Below, one piece after another: positions 20,728-30,295 of a stretch of DNA of 64,000 nucleotides. The DNA is from Oceanithermus desulfurans (GTDB lineage: Bacteria > Deinococcota > Deinococci > Deinococcales > Marinithermaceae): positions 310,001-374,000 of the forward strand of contig NZ_JACHEZ010000001.1 of the NCBI RefSeq assembly GCF_014201675.1. Reading direction: 5' to 3'. Each line of letters begins with the position of its first letter. Within the stretch, counting starts at the first letter, position 1. A program made the translations under genes and the position numbers. Under the pieces are notes generated by a model, which saw only the letters and a program-made list of their open reading frames with translations, was not told the origin of the DNA and ran no database searches.

Positions 20728-20920
20728 TGACCTTTTTCATAACCTCCTCCAATCCAAAGCCTGGCGTTATGACGAGGAAGGGACGGTAGCGGATAGTGTA
20801 ATGAGTATAGCATACTATCTCTCCCTTAGTTGTTCGAAGTGACCCGCCGACTTGGGCACCGGCATGCGGGTAGGGGCGCCTGACCGTAGTGTCCAGTCGG
20901 CCTGCGTATGAGTGGGTTGG

Positions 20921-20949
20921 AAAAACCAAAACCCCGGCCGCGGCCGGGG
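20921..20949 (-). terminator. Intrinsic terminator of the dcw cluster after ftsZ
   Basis: Minus strand: 8-bp stem CCCCGGCC (20949-20942) and GGCCGGGG (20939-20932) around GC, followed directly by TTTTGGTTTTT (20931-20921). Stem and U-rich tail are canonical. It ends the long division and cell-wall transcript 22 bp after the ftsZ stop. Confidence 0.85.
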
Positions 20950-20970
20950 CGAGTTGGCGAATCGTGGTTG

Positions 20971-22014
20971 CTAGAGCCGGCCGGGGCCTTCGTCGCCGTA
21001 GCGGATGAAGGCGGGGATCTCCAGGTCGTTGGGGTCGAAGGCGCCGCTCGAGCCCTCGGCGCTCGCGGGCATCACCGTGGCCTCGGAAAAGCCCGAGGCG
21101 ATCAGCACGATGCGCATCTCGTCGGCGGCACGGTCGTCGTAGGTGATGCCGTAGAGGACGTCCACGTCCTCGATGCCGGTGGCGTCGCGGACGCGCTCGG
21201 CCACCTCGATGGCCTCGGCCAGGGTGAGCTCTTCCGAGCCCACGACGTTGAGCAGGACGTTGCGCGCGCCCTCGATGGTGCGGTCGAGCAGGGGGGAGTT
21301 GATCGCGGTCTGGGCGGCTTCCTGGACGCGGTTCTCGCCGCGGCCGGCACCGATGCCCATGAGGACCTGGCCGGCGCCGTTGAGCATGTTGCGCAGGTCG
21401 GCGAAGTCGACGTTGATCTCACCCGGGGCGTTGATCACGTCGGAGATGCCCTTGACCCCGTGGTAGAGCACCCGGTCGGCCATCAGGAAGGCCTCGCGCA
21501 GGGCGATCTTCTTGCTGTCGGCGGCGGCCAGCAGGCGGTCGTTGTTGACCACGACCATGGCGTCCACGCGCTCACGCAGCCGCTTGATGCCCTCCTCGGC
21601 GACGCGGCGGCGCTTGGGTCCCTCGAAGTGGAAGGGGCGGGTGACGACGCCGAGGGTGAGCGCCCCGATCTCGCGCGCGATCTCCGCCACCACCGGAGCG
21701 CTGCCGGTGCCGGTGCCGCCCCCCATGCCGGCGGTGATGAAGACCAGGTCGGCCCCGTCGAGCTGTTCGGCGATGAGGTCGCGCGTCTCCAGCGCCGCCT
21801 TCTCGCCGATCTCGGGGTTGGCCCCGGCCCCCAGGCCGCGCGTCAGCTTCTCGCCCATCTGGATGCGGATGTCCGCGAGCGAGCGCGCCAGCACCTGCGC
21901 GTCCGTGTTTCCGGCGATGAACTCGACGCCGTGCAGCCCGGACTCGATCATCCGGTTCACGGCGTTGTTGCCGGCCCCTCCCAAACCAATGACTTTGATC
22001 GTTGCACCCTGCAT
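20971..22014 (-). CDS. ftsZ: Cell division protein FtsZ
   Basis: Tubulin-like GTPase that forms the Z ring, 347 aa. '[20 protein letters not shown]' (N-terminal nucleotide site), the tubulin signature '[20 protein letters not shown]', T7-loop '[11 protein letters not shown]', and a C-terminal conserved peptide 'LEIPAFIR' for FtsA binding. ATG 22014 has GGAGGCGGC upstream and lies 8 bp after the ftsA stop. Last gene of the dcw cluster, with a terminator immediately downstream. Confidence 0.98.
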   Translation of the reverse strand: MQGATIKVIGLGGAGNNAVNRMIESGLHGVEFIAGNTDAQVLARSLADIRIQMGEKLTRGLGAGANPEIGEKAALETRDLIAEQLDGADLVFITAGMGGGTGTGSAPVVAEIAREIGALTLGVVTRPFHFEGPKRRRVAEEGIKRLRERVDAMVVVNNDRLLAAADSKKIALREAFLMADRVLYHGVKGISDVINAPGEINVDFADLRNMLNGAGQVLMGIGAGRGENRVQEAAQTAINSPLLDRTIEGARNVLLNVVGSEELTLAEAIEVAERVRDATGIEDVDVLYGITYDDRAADEMRIVLIASGFSEATVMPASAEGSSGAFDPNDLEIPAFIRYGDEGPGRL

Positions 22015-22022
22015 GCCGCCTC

Positions 22023-23282
22023 CTAGAAGAAGTTTTCGAAGATCCCCTTGATTTTTTCCCAGATGCCCGCGTCCTTGCCCTCGCGCTCGCGTTCGCTGCG
22101 CGCGGGTTCGCGGCGGGTCCGCCGTGCCGGTACGCTGGCCGGTTCGCTCTTGCTGCCGAAGTGCACCAGCCCCACCGCGGTGGCGTGGGCGGGCGAGGCG
22201 ACCACGTCGGCCAGGCCCGAAAGCCCTTCGGGGCGGCCCAGGCGTACGGGCAGGTGGAACTCCTGGTAGGCGAGCTCCTCGACCCCGCGCAAGAGCGCCG
22301 AGCCGCCCGTGAGCACGACCTTGTGCACGGTCAGCTCGAGCGGACCCAGCTGCTCGTCCACCGCACCCCGGGCGAGCAGCAGGATCTCGCGTACCCGCGG
22401 CCGGATGTAGTGGGCCAGCTCGGGCGCGGGCACGTCGCGCACGTGGTTGCCGTCCTGGTTGATCTCGAGCATCAGGTCGGGGTCGGCCATCTCGACGAGC
22501 GCCGCCCCGTACTTTTTCTTGATGCGCTCCGCTTCCTCGAGCGGGATCTTGAGCAGCTGGGCGATGTCGCCGGTCACCTGCTCGCCCCCCAGGGGGATGA
22601 CCGAGGAATGCGCCAGCTGGCCGTTCTGGAAGACGGCGACGTCGGTGGTGCTGCCGCCGATGTCGACGAGCATGACCGTGGACTCGTGGTCTTCGGGGGT
22701 GAGCACCGCGAGGCCGGAGGCGTAGGACTGGAGCACCAGCCCCTCGATCTCGAGCCCCGCCGCCTCGACGGCGCGGCGCAGGTTGGTGAGCGGTCCGGTG
22801 GCGGCGGCCACCAGGTGCACGTCCACCTCGAGCCGCACCCCGGCCATGCCGAGCGGGTCCTTGATGCCTTCCTGGCCGTCCACGCGGTACTCCAGCGGCA
22901 GCGCGTGGATCAGTTCGTAGTCGCCGTCGAAGGGGTAGGCCTTGGCCTGCTCGACGGCGCGCTCCACGTCGGCGGGGCCGATGCTGTGGCCGCGGCGGAT
23001 GGCCGCCAGCCCGTGGCTGGTCACGCTCTTGATATGGGGGCCGGCGATGCCCACGAAGACGCGCTCCACCGGCACGCCGGCCACGCGTTCGGCCAGCTTG
23101 ACGCTGGCGCGGATGGCCTCGGTGGTCTTGTCGAGGTTGACCACTGCGCCGCGCTTCATACCCTGCGAGGGGACGGTGCCCTCGCCGATGATGTCGAGGA
23201 TTCCGTCCTCGCTCTGTTCCCCTATAACGGTGCAGACCTTGGTGGTCCCTACGTCCAACCCAACGATAATGCGATCGCTCAT
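22023..23282 (-). CDS. ftsA: Cell division protein FtsA
   Basis: Actin-like protein that tethers FtsZ to the membrane, 419 aa. '[16 protein letters not shown]' (phosphate 1), the 1C domain, '[16 protein letters not shown]' (phosphate 2) and '[17 protein letters not shown]' (adenosine) are present. The C-terminus is a basic linker ('[18 protein letters not shown]') followed by an amphipathic helix '[13 protein letters not shown]', the membrane-targeting sequence. Its ATG overlaps the ftsQ stop by 4 bp (ATGA). Confidence 0.97.
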   Translation of the reverse strand: MSDRIIVGLDVGTTKVCTVIGEQSEDGILDIIGEGTVPSQGMKRGAVVNLDKTTEAIRASVKLAERVAGVPVERVFVGIAGPHIKSVTSHGLAAIRRGHSIGPADVERAVEQAKAYPFDGDYELIHALPLEYRVDGQEGIKDPLGMAGVRLEVDVHLVAAATGPLTNLRRAVEAAGLEIEGLVLQSYASGLAVLTPEDHESTVMLVDIGGSTTDVAVFQNGQLAHSSVIPLGGEQVTGDIAQLLKIPLEEAERIKKKYGAALVEMADPDLMLEINQDGNHVRDVPAPELAHYIRPRVREILLLARGAVDEQLGPLELTVHKVVLTGGSALLRGVEELAYQEFHLPVRLGRPEGLSGLADVVASPAHATAVGLVHFGSKSEPASVPARRTRREPARSEREREGKDAGIWEKIKGIFENFF

Positions 23283-23866
23283 CGGCGGATGCTCACCCCC
23301 CAGGAATAAATGGCTACGTCGTTACCCCGTATCATGTTCACACGCGGCAGCCAGACCCGCAGGTTTTCCAGGTTGCGGATCCAAAGATGCCTTCCTTCCC
23401 AGTCTACGGTAAAACCCGCGGGGTTGTAGGCGATGCGCTCGGCCGTGGGCAGGAGCGAGGCGATCTGCAGCGCCTCGAGGGTGCGGTCGTTTCCGAAACC
23501 CTCGATCAGCGGGCCGGTGGGTTCGGCGCCGGGCAGCCGGGTGCCGTCGGCCGCGAGACCGACGGAGCCTTCCGGGGTCGCCAGCGTGGCCACCGGTACG
23601 CGTTCGCGCACCACGATCCGTACCGCACCCACGCGCGGCCGCTCCAGCCGCGCCTCGAGCACCCAGGGGTCGTTCCGCAGGGCTTCGAGCCTGCCCGAGG
23701 TCGCCCAGAGCCAGGGATCGCCGGGGTAGAGGTCGGCGACCTCGAGCACCCGGGCGCGCTCGAGGTGGGCGATGCCGACCACCTCGATCCGCTCGATGGG
23801 CCAGGCGACCAGGCTGGCCACGTAGAGCGTGGCGCCGAGCAGCAAGGCGAGCACCAACCGGCTCAC
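23279..23866 (-). CDS. ftsQ: Cell division protein FtsQ (POTRA domain)
   Basis: 195 aa from GTG 23866, which overlaps the murB stop as GTGA. One transmembrane helix (residues ~3-22), then a POTRA domain ('[20 protein letters not shown]', '[20 protein letters not shown]'), then an FtsQ beta domain ending with the membrane-distal '[19 protein letters not shown]'. It is short for the family, with no cytoplasmic tail. Scaffold for FtsL/FtsB in the divisome. GTG 23890 upstream is in frame but would lengthen the overlap. Confidence 0.88.
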   Translation of the reverse strand: MSRLVLALLLGATLYVASLVAWPIERIEVVGIAHLERARVLEVADLYPGDPWLWATSGRLEALRNDPWVLEARLERPRVGAVRIVVRERVPVATLATPEGSVGLAADGTRLPGAEPTGPLIEGFGNDRTLEALQIASLLPTAERIAYNPAGFTVDWEGRHLWIRNLENLRVWLPRVNMIRGNDVAIYSWGVSIRR

Positions 23867-24702
23867 GGCAGCTCCCCCCATACCTCCCACTCTAACTCGA
23901 GCCCCAGCTCTTCCTGGATGCGTTTGACCAGCTTCCAGACGTCCGCGGCACGGGCCCCGCCGGTGTTGACGACGAAGTTGCCGTGCTCGTGGCTGACCAT
24001 GGCCCCGCCCACGCGCAGCCCCTTGAACCCGGCCGCGTCGATGAGGCGGCCGGCGGCGTCGCCGGGCGGGTTCTTGAAGGCGCAGCCGGCGCTCTTGCGC
24101 TTGGGCTGGCCCTTGCGCGCCGCGTCCACCTCGGCCATGCGGGCCTCGATGGCCGCCGCCGGCGCGGGGGTGAGCCGCAGCCGCACCCGGGTCACGATCG
24201 CCCCTTGGGGCAGGCGGCTCGTGCGGTAGCCGAAGCCCAGCTCGCCGGGGTCGAGGACGCGGAAGGCGCCGTCGTGGAAGAGCTCGACGGCCTCGAGTAC
24301 GTCGGCCATTTCGCCGAAGCGGGTGCCGGCGTTCATGCGCACCGCGCCGCCGATGCTCGCGGGGATGCCCAGGAGCGGCTCGAGACCCGAGAGGCCGAGC
24401 CGGGCCGCTTCCTGCACGAGGCCGGGCAGCAGCACCCCGGCGCCGATCCAGGGCGTGAGGTGGTCCGTCGCGCCCGCCCGCGGCCGCCCCAGCGTGCCGC
24501 GGGCGAAGACGCCGCCCAGGCGGATCACCCGCTCGGGCACGCCGCCGTCGGCGACGAGCAGGTTGGAGCCGTTGCCCAGCACGCGGTAGGGAGCGGCCGT
24601 GGCCTCCACCAGGTCCGCGGGCGTCTCCACCGTCCAGACCTCGGCCGGACCGCCCACGGCCAGGGTGGTGAACTCGGCCAGGTTGCGCCGTTCGATCTTC
24701 AC
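23863..24702 (-). CDS. murB: UDP-N-acetylenolpyruvoylglucosamine reductase MurB
   Basis: FAD enzyme reducing UDP-GlcNAc-enolpyruvate to UDP-MurNAc, 279 aa from GTG 24702 (GTGA overlap with murC). 'TLAVGGPAEVW', 'VLGNGSNLLVAD' (FAD pyrophosphate), 'LEPLLGIPASIGGAVRMNAG' and 'SAGCAFKNPPGDAAGRLID' are present. In the last motif Cys replaces the usual catalytic Ser, as in some type IIb MurBs. 'SHEHGNFVVNTGGARAADV' ends the core. Confidence 0.94.
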   Translation of the reverse strand: MKIERRNLAEFTTLAVGGPAEVWTVETPADLVEATAAPYRVLGNGSNLLVADGGVPERVIRLGGVFARGTLGRPRAGATDHLTPWIGAGVLLPGLVQEAARLGLSGLEPLLGIPASIGGAVRMNAGTRFGEMADVLEAVELFHDGAFRVLDPGELGFGYRTSRLPQGAIVTRVRLRLTPAPAAAIEARMAEVDAARKGQPKRKSAGCAFKNPPGDAAGRLIDAAGFKGLRVGGAMVSHEHGNFVVNTGGARAADVWKLVKRIQEELGLELEWEVWGELP

Positions 24703-26051
24703 CGCGCGCCCTCCACGAGCTCGCGCCCCAGCTTCCAGACGTCGCCGGCGCCCATGGTGAGGATCAGGTCGCCCGCCTCGGCGCTCGCCGCCAGCGTGCG
24801 CCGCACCTCGTCCCAGCCGGCGAAGCGGGCGCGTTCGTGCCCCAGCTCGCGCAGCCGGTCGGCGATCAGCGCCCCGCTCACCCCGGGGATGGGCTCCTCG
24901 CTGGCGGCGTAGACGTCCAGGACCCAGACCTCGTCGGCGCCCCGCAGCGCCTCGGCGAAGCGGGCCCACATCTGCTGGGTGCGCAGGTAGCGGTGGGGCT
25001 GGAAGACGACCCGCACCCGCCTCCCGGTGGCCCGGGCCGCCTCCAGGGTGGCCCGTACCTCGGTGGGGTGGTGGGCGTAGTCGTCCACGACCCAGGCCCC
25101 GCGCAGGTGGCCGGTGGTCTGGAAGCGGCGGGCCGCGCCCTTGTAGCCGGCCAGGGCGCGCGCCGCCAGGGCGGGGTCCAGCCTCTCCAGGTGGGCCGCG
25201 GCCAGCGCGGCGACGGCGTTCTCGACGTTGTGGCGGCCGGGGACGGCGAGCTCCACCTCGGCGAGCGGGTCGCCGTCGTGGGTCAGCACGAAGCGGCTGC
25301 CGCCCGCCTCGAGCCGCAGGTCTGCGGCGCGGTAGCGGCCGCGCTCGAAGCCGTAGCCGACGCGCTCGAGCCCCTGCGTGAGCGCTTCCAGCTCGTCCCA
25401 GTCGGCGTTGTAGAGCACGCGGCCGGCGCGTTCGGCGAAGGAGCGGGCCGCCGCCCGCAGGCTGGCGTAGTCGGCGTGGTAGGTCTGGCGCGCGGCGCCC
25501 GCGGCCACGTGGTCGTCTTCCAGGTTGGTGAGCACGGCCAGGTCCACGGCCACTTCGGCGAAGAGGGGGTCGGACTCGTCCACCTCGGCGATGCGGTGCC
25601 GGCCCGCGCCCCAGCGGGCGTTGCCGCCCAGGCTGGGCACGGCCGCGCCGACGAGCACCACCGGGTCGGTGCCCAGTTCGGTGAAGACGTGGGCGATCAT
25701 CGAGGTCGTCGTCGTCTTGCCGTGGGTGCCGCTGACGCCGATCGAGCGGCCGCGCTCGAGGATGCCGGCGAGCACCTGCATGCGCGCCATCACCGGCACG
25801 CCGGCACGGGCCGCGGCCAGGCGCTCGGGGTGGTTCGCGGGCACCGCGTTCGAGGCCACCAGCACGTCCACACCTTCGAGGTGGGCGGGGTCGTGACCGG
25901 TGCGTACCTCGACACCCAGCTCGCCCAGGCGCCGCGCCAGCTCCGAGGGGTGGGCGTCGCAGCCCGAGACCTTCCAGCCCTCGCGGTGCAGCACGTAGGC
26001 TAGGGCGCTGATGCCCACGCCGCCGATGCCCATGAAGTGCACGTGCTTCAT
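24699..26051 (-). CDS. murC: UDP-N-acetylmuramate--L-alanine ligase MurC
   Basis: 450 aa ATP-dependent Mur ligase adding L-Ala to UDP-MurNAc. N-terminal UDP-binding 'HFMGIGGVGISALAYVLH', ATP loop 'GVSGTHGKTTTTSMIAHVF', central 'EVDESDPLF' and 'NLEDDHV', C-terminal 'VVDDYAHHPTEVRATLEAAR'. ATG 26051 overlaps the murG stop (ATGA). The fusion to ddl found in some genomes is absent. Confidence 0.96.
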   Translation of the reverse strand: MKHVHFMGIGGVGISALAYVLHREGWKVSGCDAHPSELARRLGELGVEVRTGHDPAHLEGVDVLVASNAVPANHPERLAAARAGVPVMARMQVLAGILERGRSIGVSGTHGKTTTTSMIAHVFTELGTDPVVLVGAAVPSLGGNARWGAGRHRIAEVDESDPLFAEVAVDLAVLTNLEDDHVAAGAARQTYHADYASLRAAARSFAERAGRVLYNADWDELEALTQGLERVGYGFERGRYRAADLRLEAGGSRFVLTHDGDPLAEVELAVPGRHNVENAVAALAAAHLERLDPALAARALAGYKGAARRFQTTGHLRGAWVVDDYAHHPTEVRATLEAARATGRRVRVVFQPHRYLRTQQMWARFAEALRGADEVWVLDVYAASEEPIPGVSGALIADRLRELGHERARFAGWDEVRRTLAASAEAGDLILTMGAGDVWKLGRELVEGAR

Positions 26052-27103
26052 TCGGCCACCTCCAAGAGCAGGTGCGCCAGGCGCTCGGTGGCGCCGGCGG
26101 GGGAGAGCTCGGCGAGGTGCTCGCGCAGCCGGGCGCGCAGCTCGGCGTCTTCGAGCAGGCGCTCGAGCTGTGCGGCGAGTTCGCCCGGCTTCTCCTGATC
26201 GGCCGCCAGCGCCGCTTCGCGGGTGGCGTAGAAGCGGGCGTTGCGTTCCTGGGCGCCGCCGTCGACGCCCGCGGGCAGGGGTACGGCCAGCAGCGGCACG
26301 CCGTGGTAGGCGGCCTCGGCCAGCGTCGTCGCCCCCGCGCGGGTCACGGCCGCGTCGGCGGCCGACCAGGCGAGGATCGCGTCCACGAAGGCCTCGGTCC
26401 GGTAGTCCGCGAGGCCCCGCACCCGTTCGCGGGCCGCCTCGAGGCCGCGCTCCCCCGTCTGGTGCAGCACCTGCCAGCGCCCCAGGTAGCGCTCGAGCAG
26501 CTCCGGCAGGGCGCGGTTGAGCGCCAGCGAGCCCTGGCTGCCGCCCATGACGAGCAGCAGGGGCCGTTCGGGGTCGAAACCCAACGCCTCCTTGGCCGCG
26601 CGCGCCTCGCGGCGCTCCTCGCGTACCGGCATGCCCGTAACCAGGGCCTTGAAGGCGAGCTTGCGGGGCAGGCTCACGTCCATGGCCAGGGCGATGCGGC
26701 GGGCGCGGGGGGCGAGCCAGCGGTTGGCCAGCCCCAGGGTGGCGTTTTGTTCCAGCAGCACCACCGGCACCCCGGCGTTCTCGGCGGCGAAGGCGAAGGG
26801 GAAGCCCGCGAAGCCTCCGGTGCTGAGCACGACCCGCGGGCGCAGGCGGCGCAGTAGGGCGCGGGCGGCCATGAGGCCGCGCACCGCCTTCCAGGCCTCG
26901 CGCGGCTGCAGGGTGCTGCGGTTGTACTTCCCGGCCGGCAGCGCATGGAAGGGCATGCCCGCCTCGGGCACGATCCGGGTCTCCATCCCCCCCTCGGCGC
27001 CCACGTAGCTCACCTCGTGGCCCAGCTCGATGAGGCGCAACGCCACGGCCAGGGCGGGGAAGATGTGGCCGCCGCTGCCGCCGCCGGTGACCACGACCTT
27101 CAT
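26048..27103 (-). CDS. murG: MurG transferase (lipid II synthesis)
   Basis: GT28 glycosyltransferase adding GlcNAc to lipid I, 351 aa from ATG 27103 (ATGA overlap with ftsW). 'VVTGGGSGGHIFPALAVAL' (first G-loop), 'STGGFAGFPFAFAA', 'LLEQNATLGLANRWL', 'VMGGSQGSLALN' and 'VTRAGATTLAEAAYHGVPLL' (donor-binding) are all intact. Peripheral membrane enzyme. The spacing in the cluster is typical. Confidence 0.96.
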   Translation of the reverse strand: MKVVVTGGGSGGHIFPALAVALRLIELGHEVSYVGAEGGMETRIVPEAGMPFHALPAGKYNRSTLQPREAWKAVRGLMAARALLRRLRPRVVLSTGGFAGFPFAFAAENAGVPVVLLEQNATLGLANRWLAPRARRIALAMDVSLPRKLAFKALVTGMPVREERREARAAKEALGFDPERPLLLVMGGSQGSLALNRALPELLERYLGRWQVLHQTGERGLEAARERVRGLADYRTEAFVDAILAWSAADAAVTRAGATTLAEAAYHGVPLLAVPLPAGVDGGAQERNARFYATREAALAADQEKPGELAAQLERLLEDAELRARLREHLAELSPAGATERLAHLLLEVAE

Positions 27104-28194
27104 GCGCGCACCTCCGGCAGATCGATGCGCCGCGCGCTCGCGTGCAGCACCCCGAAGGCCAGGCCCGCCGCCAGCAGGCCGCTGCCGCCGGCGCTGACCA
27201 TGGGCATGGAGATGCCGGTGACCGGCACGATGGCCATCGTCACCGCGACGTTCATCAGCGCCTGACCCGTCAGGTAGCCCGTAAGCCCCAGCGCCATCAC
27301 GCTCAGGGCGCCGGTGCTGCGGGTGGCGATCTGCATGCCGCGCGCGAAGACGAGGCCGTAGGCGAGGAGCAGCATCCCCGCGCCGATCCAGCCCCCCGCA
27401 TAGGTGATGACGGCGAAGATCATGTCGTTCTGGCGCTCGGGCAGGTTGGTGGGCAACTCGGCGCTGGGGCCGTGCCCCAGGGGTCCGGCGGCGCGCAGGA
27501 CGAGGCGCGCCCGCTCGGGCTGGTAGATGGCGTTCCGGATGCGCTCGGCGCGGTCGGGCTCCCAGCGCTCGAGCAGCGTCGGGTCCAGGTTCATGACCCG
27601 CCAGGCGTCGACCCGGTCGGTGATGTACTCGAACTTGTTCAGGAAGACGCCGTGGATGCTGGCCACGATCAGCGTCACCAGCAGGCCGATGGCGATCAGC
27701 CGGCGGAAGGGCACGCCGATGATGATCAGGATGAAGGCCGCCAGGAAGAGCAGGAAGAGCGCCGTGCCCAGGTCGGGCTCGACCGCGACCAGGCCGGCGG
27801 CCAGGCCGATGGCCACCACCGGGCCGATGATCGGGTAGTCGGTACCGCGGCGGCTGAAGAACGAGGCCAGGTAGGCCACCAGCGCGATCTTCATGAACTC
27901 GGAGGGCTGCAGCGAGAAGGCCCCCAGCTGGAACCAGCGGCGCACCTCTTCCTGGCCCGCGGGGCCGCGGCCCACGACGAGCACGGCCACCAGGGCGACG
28001 AGGCCGAGCGCGTAGAGCCAGCGCGCCTGGGCGATGATCCAGCGCGGGGGCACCAGCGCCGCCGCCAGGGTGCCCGCGAAGGCGACGCCCAGGGTGAGCA
28101 GGTGGCGCTCCATCAGCGCGGGGGCGCCGGCGGCGATGCCGAGCACCGAGAACCCCATGAGCAGGAGCTGGGCGAGGATCAGGATGCGGTCCAC
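27100..28194 (-). CDS. ftsW: Peptidoglycan glycosyltransferase FtsW
   Basis: SEDS-family polymerase of septal peptidoglycan, 364 aa, about ten transmembrane helices. The signature 'KIALVAYLASFFSRRG' region, 'VEPDLGTALFLLFLAAFILI' (conserved Asp/Glu area) and 'VSAGGSGLLAAGLAFGVL' are recognisable. GTG 28194 overlaps the 3' end of murD by 16 bp. It pairs functionally with the FtsI-type transpeptidase in the same cluster. Confidence 0.93.
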   Translation of the reverse strand: MDRILILAQLLLMGFSVLGIAAGAPALMERHLLTLGVAFAGTLAAALVPPRWIIAQARWLYALGLVALVAVLVVGRGPAGQEEVRRWFQLGAFSLQPSEFMKIALVAYLASFFSRRGTDYPIIGPVVAIGLAAGLVAVEPDLGTALFLLFLAAFILIIIGVPFRRLIAIGLLVTLIVASIHGVFLNKFEYITDRVDAWRVMNLDPTLLERWEPDRAERIRNAIYQPERARLVLRAAGPLGHGPSAELPTNLPERQNDMIFAVITYAGGWIGAGMLLLAYGLVFARGMQIATRSTGALSVMALGLTGYLTGQALMNVAVTMAIVPVTGISMPMVSAGGSGLLAAGLAFGVLHASARRIDLPEVRA

Positions 28195-29435
28195 GCCTCA
28201 CCCCCCACCCGCACGAGCGCCTCGCGGAAGGCGCGGCTGCGGTGCTTGTAGTCCTCGAACTGGTCGAAGGAGGCGGCCAGCGGGGCGAGCAGCACGCTCG
28301 CCACCCCGCCCGCGGCCAGGGCGGCCTCGAGCGCCCGTTCGAGCGCGCGCGGCCCCTCGGGTTCCTCGATCACCACGGTGCGCGCGTACGGCGTGAAGGC
28401 GCGCGCGAAGCGGGGGCCGTCGCGGCCGATGGCCAGCACCAGCGCCACGCGCTCGCGCACGACGGGCTCGAGCGCACCCAGGTCGGCCCCCTTGTCCTCG
28501 CCGCCCACGATCCAGGCCACCGGCGCCGGCGCCGCCTGCAAGGCGGCTTGCACCGCCTCGGTGCGGGTGGCGATCGAGTCGTCGATCACGACGACGTCGC
28601 CCACCCGGCCTACGGTTTCGAAACGCCCGGGGACGGCCGGCAGCTCCAGCGCCCGTGCTTCGAGGGCGCCGGGGTCGGCCGCGCGCCCCAGCGACCCGGC
28701 CAAGGCGGCGGCGGCCAGCGCGGCGGCGCGGGCGTTGGTCGCGCGCGGCTCGGTGGCGGGCTCGAAGGGCACGAGGCGCGCCGGAGAGCCCTCGGCGGCG
28801 GCGCGTACGCGCGGGTCGGCGGCGTTGTAGACGATCGCGTCCTCCGGCGTCAGGTTGGCGAGCAGGCGCAGCTTGGCGGCGTGGTAGCGTTCCAGGCTGC
28901 CGTGACGGTCGAGGTGGTCGGTGCCCAGGTTCAGCAGCACGGCCACCCGCGGCCGGAAGGCGCGGACGCGTTCGAGCTGGAAGCTGGAGAGCTCCACCAC
29001 CGCCGCCTCGAGCCCGGGGCGGTCGGCCACCTCGACCAGGGGCGGGTCGATGTTGCCCGCTGCCGCCGCGGCGACGCCCAGCTCCTCGAGCAGCCGCGCG
29101 GTGAAGACCGTCGTCGTCGTCTTGCCGGCCGTGCCGGTCACGCCCACCAGGGGCAGGCCGGTCTCCCGCCAGGCCAGCTCCACCTCGCCGATCACCTCGG
29201 CCCCGGCGCGCTCGAGCGCGACCAGCGCGGGGTGGTCGATGGGTACGCCGGGGGCGGCGATCACGGTCCGGAAGCGGCCCGGCTCGGGGTCGCAGGCGGC
29301 GAACCCCAGCGCCCGCGCCGCAGCGAGGTCCGCGGGGCGGGGCCGGTCGTCGTGGAAGCAGGCGGCGCGGCCCCGGCGCGCGAGAAAGCGCAGCACGCCC
29401 AGACCGCTGCGCCCCAGGCCGTAGACGAGCGTCAC
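28179..29435 (-). CDS. murD: UDP-N-acetylmuramoylalanine--D-glutamate ligase MurD
   Basis: 418 aa from GTG 29435, chosen for GGGGAGGTGG upstream and the GTGA overlap with mraY. 'VYGLGRSGLGVLRFLA' (UDP site), ATP loop 'GVTGTAGKTTTTVFTARLL', 'ELSSFQLERV', 'NLGTDHLDRHGSLERYHAAK' (carbamylated Lys region) and 'VIDDSIATRTEAV' are present. GTG 29450 is an in-frame alternative without better support. Confidence 0.94.
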   Translation of the reverse strand: MTLVYGLGRSGLGVLRFLARRGRAACFHDDRPRPADLAAARALGFAACDPEPGRFRTVIAAPGVPIDHPALVALERAGAEVIGEVELAWRETGLPLVGVTGTAGKTTTTVFTARLLEELGVAAAAAGNIDPPLVEVADRPGLEAAVVELSSFQLERVRAFRPRVAVLLNLGTDHLDRHGSLERYHAAKLRLLANLTPEDAIVYNAADPRVRAAAEGSPARLVPFEPATEPRATNARAAALAAAALAGSLGRAADPGALEARALELPAVPGRFETVGRVGDVVVIDDSIATRTEAVQAALQAAPAPVAWIVGGEDKGADLGALEPVVRERVALVLAIGRDGPRFARAFTPYARTVVIEEPEGPRALERALEAALAAGGVASVLLAPLAASFDQFEDYKHRSRAFREALVRVGGEAWTAS

Positions 29436-30295
29436 CCGCCACCTCCCCACAGCTGCACCGCCAGCGCCGTGGCCACGGCGGTGACGACGACGAAGCGGAA
29501 GACCACCTTGGCCTCGCTCCAGCCCGAGAGCTCGAAGTGGTGGTGCAGCGGTGCCATCCGCAGCAGGCGGCGGCCGCTGCGGCGGAACCAGGCGACCTGC
29601 ACGACGACCGAGAGCACCTCGAGCACCGGTACGATCGCCGCGAGCGGCAGGTACCAGGCCTTGCCCTCGAGGACGAACAGCCCCGCCACCAGCGCGCCCA
29701 GCAGCTGGCTCCCGGCGTCGCCCATGAAGATGCGGGCCTTGGGGGCGTTGTGCCAGAGGAAGCCGAGCAGCGCCCCGACGAAGACCTGCGCCAGCGGCAG
29801 GTTCAGGAAGGGCAGCAGGATTACCGCGGTCACCCCCGCGGCCAGGCCGTCGAGGCCGTCGGTGAAGTTGAAGGCGTTGGCCGCCCCCACGACCGCGACG
29901 ACGATCAGCACGAAGTCCAGCCCGGTCCAGGGGGTGTAGCTCACGACGCGGAGGGCGTAGCCGGCGAAGACGAGCGCCATGAGCAGCTGCAGCGCCAGCT
30001 TTTCCCGCGCCTTCAGCGGGCGGCCGTAGAGCCCGCCCAGGTCGTCGGCGAGGCCCAGCAGCCCGTAGCCGGCCGCCAGCAGAAACACCGGCGCGAGCGG
30101 GTCCGCGCCCGCGAGCAGGTAGAGGGCGCCCGCGGCCAGGGTGAAGGCGACGCCGCCCATGCTCGGGGTACCGGCCTTGGCCAGGTGGCTTTCGGGGCCG
30201 TCGGAGCGCACCGTCTTGCCTACGCCGAAGCTGCGCATCAGCGCCGCCTGCAGCCCCACCAGGAACCAGCTCAGCAAGGCGGCGGCCGCTACCAT
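29432..30295 (-). CDS. mraY: Phospho-N-acetylmuramoyl-pentapeptide-transferase MraY
   Basis: Integral membrane enzyme making lipid I, 287 aa with about nine to ten helices. 'AGTPSMGGVAF', 'LADDLGGLYGRPLKAREKL' (Asp-Asp motif), 'NAFNFTDGLDGLAAGVT' (catalytic Asp) and 'APLHHHFELSGWSEAKVV' (His-rich loop) are all present. It is shorter than E. coli MraY (360 aa), mostly at the N-terminus. ATG 30295 overlaps the upstream lipoprotein gene by 7 bp. Confidence 0.95.
   Translation of the reverse strand: MVAAAALLSWFLVGLQAALMRSFGVGKTVRSDGPESHLAKAGTPSMGGVAFTLAAGALYLLAGADPLAPVFLLAAGYGLLGLADDLGGLYGRPLKAREKLALQLLMALVFAGYALRVVSYTPWTGLDFVLIVVAVVGAANAFNFTDGLDGLAAGVTAVILLPFLNLPLAQVFVGALLGFLWHNAPKARIFMGDAGSQLLGALVAGLFVLEGKAWYLPLAAIVPVLEVLSVVVQVAWFRRSGRRLLRMAPLHHHFELSGWSEAKVVFRFVVVTAVATALAVQLWGGGG

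Noticed and set aside
20890-22026. 372-codon frame antisense to ftsZ
   Set aside because: It starts in the ftsZ terminator region and mirrors ftsZ codons; no recognisable domain.
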